64,000 nt of DNA from Climacium dendroides (GCA_950106755.1 CATNNA010000008.1:1364001-1428000), one strand, 5' to 3'. Numbered from the stretch's first letter, positions 11,208-23,726 are shown. The notes: generated by a model from the letters alone, not told the origin. Program-made: numbers and translations.

Positions 11208-11721
11208 GATTGGTAGGAGAAGAAGTATAGGATCCGGAATGGGGTTCCGAGCTTGGACCCAGTTTCCGGAATTTTAGGCGGATAGTAAGGAAATCCGGTT
11301 ATCTCGGACGGCTGTTAGCAATCTTTCCGGATATTTCGGGAGGTTCAGGGATTGGTGGCCTGGATTTCCGGGTTTCCTTTTCAAGCTTTTAGGAGTTGAC
11401 TTTGGGTTTTTGTGTTAGTATTTTAAGGGCAGGCAAGTTAGTTGTCTGCCATTCCATCCTATTCCATTCGATCTTAGTGTTTTCACATATGTATTACGAT
11501 TTTCCTTTTCTTAATCTAAGTCAGCTAGGGTGCTTCTAGCTGCACTTTGCTTAGGCGGAATCTTTGGCTCAGTGTATGCATGTATGTTTGTATTCTTATA
11601 CTAGAGAAAGAGAAGGGAGGGAGAGGAGGAATTCGGATTTTGAGCTACGGATCATCTAGGGGTGGAGCTAGTGAGAAGGAATGCAAAGCTGAGTAAGGGA
11701 GTGTAAGTGTGACGTGCTTTT

Positions 11722-13627
11722 CACTACAACAAAAGCAGTGTTTTATGACTGCAAAATATGACTGCAGTGAGTCGTAAAATCAAAAAATACGACTCATGCA
11801 GAAATCACTGTAGATGACTCGGAATATGACTGACTCCAGTCGTTTAGAAGCAGTCGCTTCAGACATCAGTCATATTGGCAGCCATATTTTCCGAGGGGTA
11901 CAAATACCCATTTTTAGCCATAGTATGCCAACATGGCGTATACTTTGACTTTCCTAGGGGAGTCTTGACTTTTTCTTGAGTTGCCCGAGCAAACAAAAAA
12001 ATCCTACGTGGAATATGACTACGGTCAGTCATATTTTTAGATGACGTGGAATATGACTGCGGTCAGTCATATTTTTGAATGACATGGAATTTGACTATAG
12101 TCAATCATTTTTTTGATGACGTGAAATATGACTGGAGTGAGTCATATTTTGCAGTGATGTAGAATACGACTCTCGTCAGTCATATTTTATGGAATATGAC
12201 TGAGGTGAGTCATATTTTGTAGTAATGTAGAATACGACTCTTGTTAGTCATATTTTATGGAATATAACTAAGGTGAGTCATATTTTATGGAATATGACTA
12301 AGGTGAGTCATATTTTGCAATGATGTAGAATACGACTCTTGGCAGTCATATTTTATGAAATATGACTGAGATGAGTCATATTTTGCAGTGATGTAGAATA
12401 CGACTTTTGTTAGTCATATTTTATGGAATATGACTTCTATGAGTCATATTTTTGGCTTCATGAAGTTGCAAGTAGTTTCCAATGTCTTTGTTTCAACTTT
12501 TGATGCCTGTATATACAATTAAAGAAATGAGAGGTTAGTTTTTAGTGATTGAACAACAAAGCCTAACCTTCAAAGACTTACAAAAACACAAAATATTTAG
12601 CTGAAGTTTAGGATAGAAAGAATAAGATTAATGATGGAAGAAACAAAAAAAAAAAGATAAGTATTAAGAGTTAACAAGAATCAAAAGTTAAGATGCAACA
12701 AGGAATAAAAAGCAACAACTAAGCAACAACTAAGACACAACAAGAAACAAGAAGCAACACAAAACAAGAAACAACAATTAAGACACAATATGAGGCAACA
12801 ATTAAGACATTAGAACAAAGAAAAAGCAACAACTAAGACACAAGAAGCATGACCTAAGACATAACAAAAAAAAAACAAGAAATGAGAGTATAGATACAAC
12901 AAAAACAAAAAAGAAGCAAGAACTATAAAACAAGAGGAAACAAAAAAACAAGAACTAGGAAGAAGAAAGAGTTCAAATGCTAGAGAAAGAAAGAATTTAA
13001 ATGCAACAATAAGAAACAAGAAGTATGAACTAGAGAGCAACAAGAAACAAGAGTTAAGATGCAACAAAAAGCAACAACAAGTAAGAGCTAAGAGACAATA
13101 AAAAATAAGAAAGAAGAGCCACAAGAAGTGACGGCTAGGGTTCCAGAACCCTAAAAAGTGGCGGTTAGGGTTTCAAAACCCTAAAAAAATGACGGCTAGG
13201 GTCTCAAAACCCTAAAAAAGTGGTGATTAGGATTCAAAATCCAAAAAAGTAGGTGACTAGGATTTCAAAATTTTAAACAATGACTTCTCTATATTTTTTT
13301 GGAATTGCCCAAATTTTTCTTGAATTGCCCAAAACAAAAAAAAATCACTATTATATGAAAATATTAGTGATAATATGACTCAATGTTCCCAAATATGTTC
13401 CTAATGTTCCCAAACATGTTCCCTACGTTCCCTATGAAGTACTTTGGTATTCCTAATGGCCGTATAATATACGCTTGTGACGTACAAGGCATAAAAATGA
13501 CTGACAGTCATATTTTGCAGTCATATTTCTCCCCAAAGTGTTGGCCTTCAAGAATATGACTGCAAGCAGTCGCCAGTCATCCTCAGTCATAATTCTGCAA
13601 TCATAAAACACTGCCATTGTTGTAGTG
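11722..13627. mobile_element. Non-autonomous CACTA (En/Spm-type) element
   Basis: A 1906-bp insertion with inverted ends: CACTACAACAAAAGCAGTG at the left, and the complement of the right end reads CACTACAACAATGGCAGTG. A TTT duplication flanks it (11719-11721 and 13628-13630). The empty site survives in the second LTR copy near 45420-45430. Subterminal regions (about 11750-12470 and 13490-13610) are packed with short inverted motifs of the form ATATGACT---AGTCATAT, as expected for transposase-binding subterminal repeats. No transposase is present; 12600-13110 is AAC/AAG-rich low-complexity DNA. Confidence 0.9.
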
Positions 13628-14300
13628 TTTAAATTGCCGGAACGGCAATCCAAATAAGATGGTAGAGGTCCATGCGAGTCCGGAACCAGGAGGGTTCTGT
13701 GCGGAGTTAAGCAACCGCCAAAGGAAAGGATCTTCCACTACTTTGGAAAGTCTGCCAACCTCCCCCTTGGTAAATTGTCTTCTCCTTGAGATTCTATCCT
13801 TTTGGGTCTATAAGTTTTGATCCGTCGTTGTAATAAGAGAGGTGTAAAAAGTACTCTGTGTGACCTGATTCCGGATCGGCCAATCCGGAAACTGTGAGAG
13901 AATACTCCTCCCTCCTCCTACAACTGTTTTGTCTTGGGTGTGTTGTTTAGTAGATTTAGAGTACAGAGAGGATAATTGTACAAGTGGTGAGTCCCCACCC
14001 CTTTCTAGATCAAGGGCAGACCCTCTGAGGGTAAAACAAAGGCAACAAAAACTAGTGACGGAAGAGAGACGAAACTCAGATCCGGGTGTGTCCAGATCCG
14101 GAACGGAATCCGGAATGTACTAAGTTTCCGGAACGAGATAGGGTAAGTGAAATAAGGGAGATTAAGTGAGTAGTCACAATCCAGATACTTCTAACTTAAT
14201 CGATATCTTACTAGAAGTTCCCTGGAACGATAATTCATGTCATCTTGCAACCATTTGTCATTGTAAGGATACTTACGGCTAACTGCGCGTACGACACTTT

Positions 14301-14320
14301 TGGCGCCGCTGCCGGGGAAC
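14301..14320 (+). other. Primer-binding site of family A
   Basis: TGGCGCCGCTGCCGGGGAAC begins 4 bp after the 5' LTR. It matches, with one difference I can recall, the tRNA-Asp-type primer site (TGGCGCCGTTGCCGGGGA) used by several plant gypsy lineages. Confidence 0.75.
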
Positions 14321-14451
14321 TACTGAAAAACTTATCGATAGAGTAGAAGATCAGAAAAGGTAGTTCAGGACAGTAAGCTAGGACTCAGCCAAACCGGATT
14401 GTAGACTAAGTAAATGAAGGTCTAGTGAATGAGAAATCTGATTCTAACTTC

Positions 14452-14984
14452 ATGAGTAGGCCTCAAAGAAGAAATACAGCTTTACGTCGGACGGAACGTT
14501 AAGAGGAAGAAAATAGGCGAATAGTGGTGCACGGGTTACCAGCGTCACAGTCTGTAGAGGATCTAGTTATAATTCCTCCTAGGCCAGAAGTACATCCGGA
14601 ACGTTCTCAAAGTCCTGAAGCGGTTTAGGAACCAGAAGCGGAACTAGTTACTTCTGAGGAGGAACGATTCTCTGACGAACCAGATATCATGGTGACCACC
14701 ACACGTCTCCGTTACAGTAGGTTTCGGGGAGACGGCAGTAAGGATGTAGATGATTGGATGGGAGAATTTGAAGCTACCACTGTAGCTAATCAAGAAGATG
14801 TCGCTTCCAGACAGAGAATTTTTCAAGGACTACTAAAAGGTGAAGCCCTTAGATGGTATCAGGATGTTCCGGAAGGTACCCGGAACAATTGGGACCGTCT
14901 GACGGAACTCTTCCTGCGGACCTTTAGAGAAGTAGGAGGAGAAGCTAGAGCTTTGGGAAGACTTAGTAAAGTCTCCATGAGACC
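14452..14984 (+). pseudogene. gag: gag, N-terminal part (family A), split by solo LTR B1
   Basis: Start ATG at 14452 is the first in this frame after the primer site. The frame has an internal TAA (14497 region) and TAG, both explicable as CAA/CAG with C-to-T changes. From about 14689 it reads as a capsid-like gag domain: 'F-GDG---VDDWMGEFE', 'GEALRWYQDVPEGTRNNWDRLTELFL' (Retrotrans_gag style). It is broken at 14984 by the family B solo LTR. The frame resumes at 18410 with the duplicated AGACC, so the insertion came after gag function. Gag would form the virus-like particle. Confidence 0.8.
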
Positions 14985-17900
14985 TGTCGCAGCATAGAGT
15001 AATCAATTTCCCTATTATACTCACAAAAATCACCCTAGAGCATAACAAAATGACCCTAAAGATCGAACCCACGAGATCCTGTGAAGTAGCTAACTCTAAC
15101 AAGGAGATAAAACCAATTAACCCCTTAATTCTACCTTTCCGGTTCTACCTCTGACGACCGGAACATCCAAAACCAACCGGAAAACTACGCCCGGACTATA
15201 TCCTACTTCCGGTTTCACTAGTTTCCCGGTTTCTAGACTGACTTCTCAATTCTGGACCCTGCAACTTCCGGTCCTATGTACCCTCCTGGGCGGATCCGAT
15301 CCGGTCCACCTTTTCGTACCCGGTTTAGTTTTACCTCTGTTTTACCATCAGAGGGTTCGCCGCTTGCTTTTGAAAGTGGTAGGCCCACCACTCCTTCCGT
15401 GACTTATAGTGGCTGAAGACCCACTTACCTATCCGCTGATCCCCTAACTAACACGGATCCAGTTTGGTCCTTCACAGTAATCCGGATAGCAACCCGAATC
15501 ACAGGTCACACAAAGACCCCCCATACGATCCTCTCATACTACAACGACCTTGACACTGATCCGTTCCGTACAAAGTTTGGTGGCTACAAGTGCATCTGTC
15601 CGTTCCAACATCCACGAAAGTTCTTCCATTCACCCACAACGGTGGCAAGACCTCACAGGAGTCAGGATACTCGACCGGATTTCCCACCTAGGAGTTCTAG
15701 CGCAGCTAAGGAATCCCTCCCTATCCGCCTAGCCTGATCAACGGATCTCTTACTCGGAATGCTAAACTTCTGTAGCTGCTGAGGCACTGGAATCCACTCC
15801 TAACTCTTCATAACCTACTCACATGTACCTAGAACCGGAAACATACATCAAGGGGAGAAACTCTACCAACACCTCCGTACTCACCTTCCTATTCTGACTT
15901 CGTGCACTCTTGCCAATACTCGGGAAAAATACACAAAAGTTAGTTTAAAGGAAAGTACACAAGGAAATGCCAAAAGAACTCTCTCCCTCGTCTCCAGCTT
16001 AGAGGCTGTTTTATATACAAAAAGCAAAAAGCAAAAAGTGAATACATGATTTCCGCCTTTGAAGGCGCTGACAATCCAGTCCTACCTTCTCCTAACCAGA
16101 TTCTATTCCGGTTCCTATCTATAAGCCCTATTTTTACAATCCTTCCTGTTCTGTCTCATACACTCGGGATCCGATGGTGGGGCTCTCATCAAGTCTCTCC
16201 AACTGCTCGAAGACCTCATTTAGATTCCGGTTCCATTCCCCATCCGTAGGTAGAGCCGGGTGATCTTCCTCAGTTTCCGGGGAATCTAAATTTATCGGTT
16301 GATCTCTGGTCGAGGGCGTCTCCTTTTTTGCCCTACTTGACTAGGGCGTCTTGTCCTTTCCTGGTTCCTGAGCTACGTCTTCCGGAAACAAGTCCGGAAG
16401 AGAAATTTCAGAGAGCCGGACCGGAACTTCTATCAACTTCTGGTTGCTCTCCACGATCCGGTCCACTGACTCCCGTGCCTTGGATAGGAGCTTCTCCATT
16501 TGCTCCTCAAAATCGGTGAGGATGTGCACCACCATGGTTCCGGATATCTTCTTGTCCTTGTGCACCTCCTCTTCGAACAGGTGCGCCTTGGTGACCGCGG
16601 CTCCGGGTCCTCCAAGCACGTCCTTCACTTCTGTGGCCAACTTCTTCATTTCCTCCGCCATCTCCTTTGTCGCGGTGGCGTTCTCGAGCAATGCGAAAAG
16701 TTCGGCCTTGAGGGTGTCCACCTCATCGTGCTGCCGCTTGCTGTCCTCCTTCATCTTCCGGAGCTCTTTCGGATTGATAACACTCTCAGCTACCTTCTGC
16801 GACAACTGACTGTCCGGTTCCACTCCGATTAATTCCGCGATCTCCCCGAGCGTCCGCTTCTTAACTTCCCAATCCGCCCGGATTCCGCAGAGGATCCCAA
16901 CCAACTCGTCGAACGGATCTGCGGTTTCCGATCCGGATGCCACATCCGGTTCAGTTGGAGTCTCACCTCTGCGCGGCCGCGGATGTCCCGGGGGCGTTCC
17001 TCGATTCCGAGTCGGCATGGTCTTCTGCCTCTTGGCGGGGACATACGGTTCCTCCTCTTCTTCTTCTTCTTCTTCCTCCTCCTCGGTTTCGTTTCCAGGA
17101 TCCGCTTCTTGGTCGGACTCGGATTCTCTGTATTTCATGGTCCGCTCCTAGGCCTTCCACACCTTCAGCTCCACTTCCGTCAGCAGTTCCTGTTGCTGGT
17201 AGAGGTGGTACACATAAGGGCACAGTGGGGTAGCCCTACTTCTCCCCACTCTTGTAGTAAGCTGGGACACCAGATCAAAGAAGATCCGGCCCCAGTCTAC
17301 TTTCCGGGTTTCGCTCAGCGCTCCGAAAATCGTGTTAGCCAAGGTGATAGTCACCCTGGTGGGCTTTTCCGGATGCAGAACCAGAACCAGGAACTGGAGC
17401 AGGCGTCGCTCCCGGTCATGGAGGCAGTCTTCTACTGCGTAGCCGTCCTTCGGGTTTACTACGCTTCCGAACTTGCCCTGGACGAAATCATCCTTCCGGT
17501 TAGCAAGCCTGAGTCCTCCTGGCCGGAATCCGTATACGTCCCGCCACAAAGCCTCGGTCCATTGGACCGGATTCCCTCTCAGGGTGTTATCGAACTGATT
17601 CGATACGCTACTCAAGATTTCTCTAACCATCCTCTCATCTTTGAAACCCCAAGGTTTCAAAGCTAACCCCTGACAACCCATCAACGATAAATCCTCTCTG
17701 AGCTCTCCCTGTTCCGGTTCCTTGGTCGGCATGACCGGAACCACTTTTCTAAGCTTTACTTCACTTGGGGGCGGGGTGTTAGAACCTCTCTTCCGGATCA
17801 GCCGCGGCATGAGGGTAGCTCTACCCGGTTTTCACTCTCTACAGTCCTAACCAGGGAGCGCTGACACTCAGATGTTCCGCTCCGCCTTTAAACTAACCTA

Positions 17901-18409
17901 CTGGCATGCTCACACTCTCAGTCTCTCACGTATCCGCTCGCATTCAAGGTCTCACCCACTCATGTTCGGAGGAGATCTCTCCGTCTCACCCCTCACTCAC
18001 TTCCGGACCCTCTTGTACTTTCTCTTCCTTGCCGTGGTCAACAATAAAAACGTCAGGCGCTAAATCAGGACACAACAACACGTGGAAATCCAGAGACCTA
18101 AAAATGGGCAGGGTCAGGCTTTATATAGTCCTGACGCCCTGGACTGTCTTTATGAACGGTCGGATATCCGGTCCAGTTCTTGACATCCGGTTATCTCTAA
18201 TCCGGTCAACAAGATTCCGGTTGGAAATACTATCTGGTTGTACATCTAATCCGTTCCGCTTCTACCTAAAACCGGATTAGTTCCGTAAGGTTCTTTTGTG
18301 ACTATTTCTGGATTTATCTTTCTCTCTAGATGAATCCGGATACCTATTTATAATTTCCGGTTCACTCAAAAAGGTAAACAAATAAAAATCAAAAATATGA
18401 GTTGTCACA
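14985..18409 (-). mobile_element. Solo LTR B1 (family B, reversed) inserted in gag
   Basis: A 3425-bp insertion starting TG (TGTCGCAGCATAGAG) and ending CA (GAGTTGTCACA), flanked by a perfect 5-bp duplication AGACC (14980-14984 and 18410-18414). No internal gag-pol of its own is present, so it is a solo LTR. Family orientation is minus, inferred from its reading frame. A second copy occupies 46091-49211. Confidence 0.9.
16134..17810 (-). pseudogene. LTR-internal reading frame, family B copy 1
   Basis: A minus-strand frame from ATG at 17810 to a TAA at 16134-16136. TAG codons interrupt it at 17148-17150 (CAG in copy B2) and at 16341 (also TAG in B2). The N-terminal domain shows 'L-LMGCQGLALKPWGF', 'TLRGNPVQWTE-LWRDVYGF', 'NPKDGY' and 'LHPEKPTRVTI', clearly related to the family A frame. 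The middle has a run of Glu (about 17045-17090) and a basic patch 'PAKRQK'; the C-terminal half is strongly helical and charged (about 16430-16800), likely coiled coil. It lies wholly inside the LTR. Function unknown. Confidence 0.7.
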
Positions 18410-19486
18410 AGACCTAACGAGTCGGTCCGAAAATACGGTCAGAGGGTGAAAGACCTGATCAAAAAACTAACCACGGACGTAGCCCCGAGTATACAAGTGG
18501 AATGGTATGTGGCAGGTTTTCCGGAAGAGATGGGTTTTCAGATCCGACAATCCCGACCCGCAACGCTAAGAGAAGCCATGGAGTCAGCCCAAAATTACGA
18601 GAACTCAGCTTAATCGCTACGACGATCCATCAAGAAGAGCGAGAAACGAGAGAAAGGGAAGAGCAAAAAGTACGAGAAAAGGACGAAGCGAAGAGGGAGG
18701 TATTCGGATTCCGAAACCTCGAGTTCCGGAACCGGATCAGATGAATCATCCGACAGCGCCGACAGTTTGGGTAGTGAGGCAGAGACTTCCAGCAGCAGAC
18801 GAGTGGCGCGAGGTAAAAATGAGAAGGTTAATAGAAGAACCGTCAAGGTAAAGGTGGAGGAGGACGATTCCAAGAAACTTATGAAAAGCATCCAAGAATC
18901 TTTGGAGGCAATCAAAGTCAACCTAATTGATAATTGGATGCCCCGACGAATTGTACCGACTTCCCGAGCTAATGTATGGTGCACAAGATGTGGAAGACCC
19001 GGTCATTATGCAAGCGAATGCCCCCAGGGACATCAGAAGCAAATCCATTTTGTGGATGAAGAAGGAGTATATTACACACTTCCGGAACCGGAAGGGGGTG
19101 AAGATCCGGTGAATCCAGTATTCCAGATCCAAACCGGATACGGAAGAGGGAAAGCACCTCAGCAGTTGATCCGCACCAATTTTCATATGCATCCACCGAT
19201 TGGATCTAATCAAGGTACTTATTCTACTTCTAGATTCCCACCCGGGTGTTGTTTCGTGTGTGGAAGTCCCCAACATTATGCCAATAGCTGTCCCTATAAA
19301 GGGCAGGGGCAAGGGGCCCCTCTAGCATTACCATGCCAGAATTGTTTAGAATATGGACACGGAATGAATGAGTGTCCCAGGCCGCAACAGATCCGTACTA
19401 TTTACAAACATGTAGAAGTCCCACCTCGTGACCAAACCGGACTCAATTACGGATCCACTACCGGAATTGAGAATACGGAAAAATGA
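18410..19486 (+). pseudogene. gag: gag, C-terminal part with three zinc knuckles
   Basis: Continues gag in frame from the duplicated AGACC. First comes 'VRKYGQRVKDLI', 'VEWYVAGFPEEMGFQIRQ' and 'LREAMESAQNYE', then an in-frame TAA (near 18611) and a Lys/Ser-rich stretch. The nucleocapsid part carries three CCHC knuckles (C-x2-C-x4-H-x4-C): 'CTRCGRPGHYASEC' (near 18979), 'CFVCGSPQHYANSC' (near 19252) and 'CQNCLEYGHGMNEC' (near 19336). Three knuckles are more than the usual one. The TGA at 19484-19486 is in frame with the protease and RT below, so gag and pol were probably one polyprotein frame. Confidence 0.8.
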
Positions 19487-20503
19487 CAACCAAAGGTGGA
19501 ACTTCCAAAAGTTTTAGAGAGACTCATTCATCGAGTGTCAACTCGAAGTTCCACCAAAGACCAAAGGAATAGGCATAGAACTAGAAGGTAGAGACGAAAA
19601 GAGAAGCCTCAGGTAAGCACTCCCATTCCAGAATCCGATCCGAGTGATTCTGATCACACGGAAGAAACGGATCCTATTAGACCCACAGTAGAAGTAGAAA
19701 AAGGGGTCGGGCCTCTTCTGATTCCCATTGACATTAGTTCAGAAGTCCGACAGAATCTGGACAATATCGGTGTGATTCCGGATCCTAGGAAAAAGAAGGT
19801 TACGTTTGAGGATGTTCCGGTTCTGATCAATCCGGTACCAAACTTAGATACGTACGACATCGTGCAAGATATCAAAGATCAGAAAGCTAGTGTCACCTTT
19901 GGGCAACTCCTCCATGATAATGCAAATTATTAGAAATTGATCCGAGACGCTTGGACGAAGAAAAGAACCAGGCGATTCAAACTTCCATCAGTCGCAGTCA
20001 ACTTCTCCCAGATCGAAGACTTTGGAGCGCTAGAATTGGAGGTCGAAGTAGGGGGTTGTACGGTCACCCGGGTTCCAGTTGATGGCGGATCAGGAGTCAA
20101 CCTAATGCTGGAAGACACCGCCTTTGATCTAGGATACACGACATTCCAAGAAACTAACCAAGTCTTGAGGATGGCAAATCAATCAAGAGTGTATCCGGTA
20201 GGAAGGCTGGCCTGGATTCCAACCCGGATCGGAAAAGAGACTTATCTGCTAAACTATGTAGTCATCAGGGTATCTAAAGGAAGGCCTTTTCCCATGCTAT
20301 TAGGAAGACCATGGTTATATGCAGCAAGGGTGCTGGTTGACTGGGGAGCCAAGGAATTCGTGGTAGGAAAACCTGCCATACAAATTCCTTGGAAACATGT
20401 TGATCACTTGGGAGAGACTAGTGAGTCTGATGGATATACTACGGACTGGTCTGATCAGGAAAACTCTGATTCCGTGACTAGTTATTTCACGTCTGTTACG
20501 TAA
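19487..20503 (+). pseudogene. Aspartic protease region of family A
   Basis: Same frame as gag. A linker with TAGs (one near 19589, one near 19931) leads to a retropepsin-like domain. The active-site loop reads 'VDGGSGVNLM' with Asp near 20081, where DGGS replaces the commoner DTGS/DSGS; related plant gypsy elements also use DGGS-type loops. The later 'PMLLGRPWL' block fits the conserved LLGRPWL-type end of these proteases. The frame ends at TAA (20501-20503) and continues in the same frame into RT. It would cleave the polyprotein. Confidence 0.75.
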
Positions 20504-21640
20504 CCAAATTTTGAGTTTCCGGAACCCATCCTAGAAATTGCGACGGAAGAAACAGAAACCCCGACACCAACAATACCGGAAGATCGGTCCTTAGGAGAGA
20601 TGAGCGTTCCGTTATCATATGAATGGATCAAACGACAGCTCAACGAAGAAAATCTCCCAACGGTAGGACTGGGTCGAACAAATCAAGGATCCGGCTGGAG
20701 CGAGTTACGAAACGAGGAAGATGGACCAGAGCCGGAAAGGAGGAAACCTATAGTAAGTCTAGTGGAGTATGAGGAAGTGAGTGTTACCATGGGAAAAACT
20801 TTCTTTGTTAACAAAGCAATGTCTGCTCCAGAGAAAGCTAAATACAAGAAGCTTCTAGAAGAATATCTCGATGTCTTTGCTTGGGCACCTTTCGACCTCA
20901 GTGGGATACTAGCAGAACTAGGAGAACACCGGATCGACCTCGTCGAAGGAGCGGTTCCGGTACGCCAGCGACAGCGCCGGTTAAACCCAAGATACTCTTT
21001 GATGGTGAAGGAGGAAATTGATGCCTTGTTAAAAGCCGGGTTTATTTACCCAGTCCTCAATTCAGAATGGGTTTCACCCATTGTTGTCGTTCCAAAGAAA
21101 CTAGGCCCAGGAGGAAAGATCAAGATTCGGGTATGCCAAGACTTCCGGAAATTAAATGATGCAACCCGGAAAGACTACTTTCCGCTTCCTTTTACGGACA
21201 TCATTCTTGATCAAGTATCCGGAAATGAGTGTTACAGCTTCCTTGATGGCTTCTCCGGATACAATCAGGTTTTCATCCGTTTATTAGACCAGCTGAAGAC
21301 CACCTTCACGACGGAATGGGGAACTTTCGCATTCACCCGGATGCCCTTCGGATTATGCAATGCCCTCGGAACTTTCCAACGACTCATGATGGACATCTTC
21401 CAGGATTTTCTACGTCACTTCCTAGAGGTATTCATCGATGACTTTTCTATCTACAGTTCCAAAGAAGCGCACCTGGAATACCTGCGGAAAACCTTTCAAA
21501 GATGCCGAGAGACAAATCTCAAACTGCATCCCGGAAAGTGCTTTTTCAGAATGGAATCCGGAATCCTCTTAGGACATGTGGTTAGTCGGAAAGGGTTAGA
21601 GGTAGATCTAGACAAGGTCAAAGTCATACTCACCCTTTGA
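20504..21640 (+). pseudogene. Reverse transcriptase of family A
   Basis: Clear Ty3/gypsy RT (RVT_1): 'GFIYPV--SEWVSPIVVVPKK', 'RVCQDFRKLNDAT-KDYFPLPFTD', 'FLDGFSGYNQ', 'MPFGLCNALGTFQRLM' and the catalytic 'FIDDFSIYS' (near 21434). In the fourth motif 'ALGTFQ' replaces the usual 'AP-TFQ'. The frame stops at about 21640 because of a one-base shift, and RNase H follows in the next frame. Copies RNA into cDNA in the particle. Decayed. Confidence 0.9.
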
Positions 21641-22341
21641 CCCTTTCTGCTCCAACCTGCGTACGAGAAATCCGGGGATTCCTTGGTTGTGTGGGGTATT
21701 ATCGGAGATTTATAGACGGATATGCCCGGAAGGCTACTCCACTTACGGAACTACTAAAAAGGGATACAGAATATGTGTGGAATGCGGAACGGCAAGAAGC
21801 TTTTGAGATGTTGAAAGCAACGTTAGTCAAGGCCCCTATTTTGTCTTCACTGGATTGGACTAGGGAATTTCATGTTACCCTAGACACTTCCGGATGGTGT
21901 TTAGGAGCAATTCTCTGGCAACACGATAGTCACCAGAGAGAATGCCCCATTTACTACTCCAGCAAACAAATGAGCTTGGCAGAAAGGAAGTACACCACCA
22001 CAGAGCGGAAAGCGTTGGCAGTGGTCTATGCATGCAAGAAGTTCCGGCATTACCTGCTTGGGTATCGAGTAATATTCCACACGGATCATGATTCACTCAA
22101 GTATCTGGTAAACAAACCTGACCTTTCCGGAAGAATAGCAAGATGGATGTTATTGCTCCAAGAATTCAATTATGAAGTAAAAGTGAAGTCCGGAAAGTCA
22201 AATGCGAATGTGGACTACCTCTCTAGAATTAGGGGACCAACTTCACTTGAAGACATTTCCACAAAATTCCCGGATGCCTTTCCGGAAATTCCGGAAGAAT
22301 CCGTGTTCCACCTACAAGCAGGAACTCGATCAGATTACTAG
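21637..22341 (+). pseudogene. RNase H domain of family A pol
   Basis: Begins with the RT connection motif 'IRGFLGCVGYYRRFI' and continues with the RNase H fold: 'FHVTLDTSGWCLGAIL', 'PIYYSSKQMS-AERKYTTTERKALAVVYA' and 'HTDHDSLKYL'. The usual 'DAS' is 'DTS', with the acidic residue kept. The frame is shifted by one base from RT and ends at TAG (22339-22341), after which the same frame goes on into integrase. Confidence 0.9.
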
Positions 22342-23635
22342 GACATCATCGATTTCCTTGTAGATGGGAGATATCTGGACGGGTTAAACAGGGAGGAGAA
22401 AATTATGTTCTACCATAAGGTTGGCCCTTACTCATTGATTAAGGGAACCTTATTCAAAATGGGAGCGGATGATCAGCTAAGGCGATGCGTGGAAACAAAG
22501 GACCAGAAGAAGATAATGCGAGCCTTGCACTCCGGACCTTTTGGAGGACATTTTGCAACTATCACCACTGTGAACCGGATCCGAGCAGCCGGATATTGGT
22601 GGCCATATCTGATCCGGGATGTCAAAAAGCATGTGGGGAGCTGTGACCAATGTCAACGAATGGGGGCTCCTTCCTTCCGGAACCATTGGCCACTCGTTCC
22701 AATCATGCCTATCGCCCCCTTTGAGAAGTGGGGAATAGATTTCATAGGTCCCATTTCTCCAGTTACGGCTAGAAGAAAGAAGTATATCATCTTGGCGACG
22801 GATTATGCCACCAAATGGGTGGAAGCACGGGCTACCCGAAATAGTTCCGCTCAGACTGTAGCATCGTTCCTGTTTACGGAAATTCTGATGAGGTTTGGAC
22901 ACCCACTAGAGTTAGTCAGTGATCGAGGACTCCATTTTCTGAATGATACCATTCAGAATATTACCAAGAGATATCTGATCACCCACCGGAAGACCACTCC
23001 TTATAACCCAAGGGCCAACGGTTTGACGGAACGAGCCAATGGAGTAGTAGAAAAGGTTTTGAATAAAACCATCTCTAAGCACAAGACAGATTGGGATTTG
23101 AAACTTCCATTGGCAGTCCATGCATACAACACCTCACAGAAGACTACTACTGGGAGAAGTCCATTCTTTCTGGTATTTGGACAAGAGACCACCCATGGGA
23201 TTGAATTAGAGGTGGAATCACACCGAGTGATGTCGACCCAGAACGCTATCCGGACCAGCGATCCGGACATCCAGCTGATGGCTATCGAAAATTTGGAGGA
23301 GGCAAGATTGGTGGCCCTCGATCACACGAAGAGAGTACAGGAAAAAAGAAAGGCAGATCATGACAAGAAATTACCAACCAACCACGGGATCAAGGAAGGG
23401 GAGTTAGTTCTATTGTATGATAGCCGTTACTAGATTTTTTCAGGAAAACTTCACACCAGATGGATGGGCCCATATAGAGTGCAACAGTTATTCCCTAATG
23501 GATCCATTCAACTAGAGGATCTTCAAGGGGTGTGGATGGACACAAGGGTGAATAAATCCCGAGTCAAGACGTACGCACAGGAGTCGGATTCCCAAGACGA
23601 AGATGAGGATGTTCGCGGGGACTCTCACAGTTGAA
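22342..23635 (+). pseudogene. Integrase of family A
   Basis: Zinc-binding HHCC region ('LHSGPFGGHF' then 'CDQCQRMG', near 22530-22670), followed by the rve catalytic core. The acidic triad is visible: Asp in 'KWGIDFIGP' (near 22736), Asp in 'LVSDRGLHF' (near 22920) and Glu in 'ANGLTERANG' (near 23030). A TAG lies at 23431-23433; the same frame continues with a C-terminal 'GPYRVQQLFPNGSIQLEDLQG' segment to TGA at 23633-23635. No chromodomain is seen. Inserts cDNA into chromosomes. Confidence 0.9.
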
Positions 23636-23645
23636 AAAGGGGTAA
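23634..23645 (+). other. Polypurine tract before the 3' LTR
   Basis: GAAAAAGGGGTAA immediately precedes TGTGGAAA at 23646, the expected plus-strand primer position. Confidence 0.7.
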
Positions 23646-23695
23646 TGTGGAAATCCGGAATCCGGAAACGGATCAATAATGCAAGAAGTAGGTGC

Positions 23696-23726
<31 letters not shown>

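Larger units (their letters stand above)
8828..14296 (+). repeat. 5' LTR of family A (contains ORF and CACTA insertion)
   Basis: Begins TGTGGAAATCCG and ends GCGTACGACA (TG...CA). Without the CACTA insertion and one target duplication it is about 3.56 kb, long for an LTR. The same start is found at 23646 and the same end at 46090. Confidence 0.85.

Noticed and set aside
12810..13124. Phe/Leu/Ser-rich membrane-like protein
   Set aside because: Complement of AAC/AAG-rich low-complexity sequence inside the CACTA element.
16444..17666. Plus-strand frames across LTR B1
   Set aside because: Shadows of the conserved minus-strand frame, which has homologues in B2, A and C.
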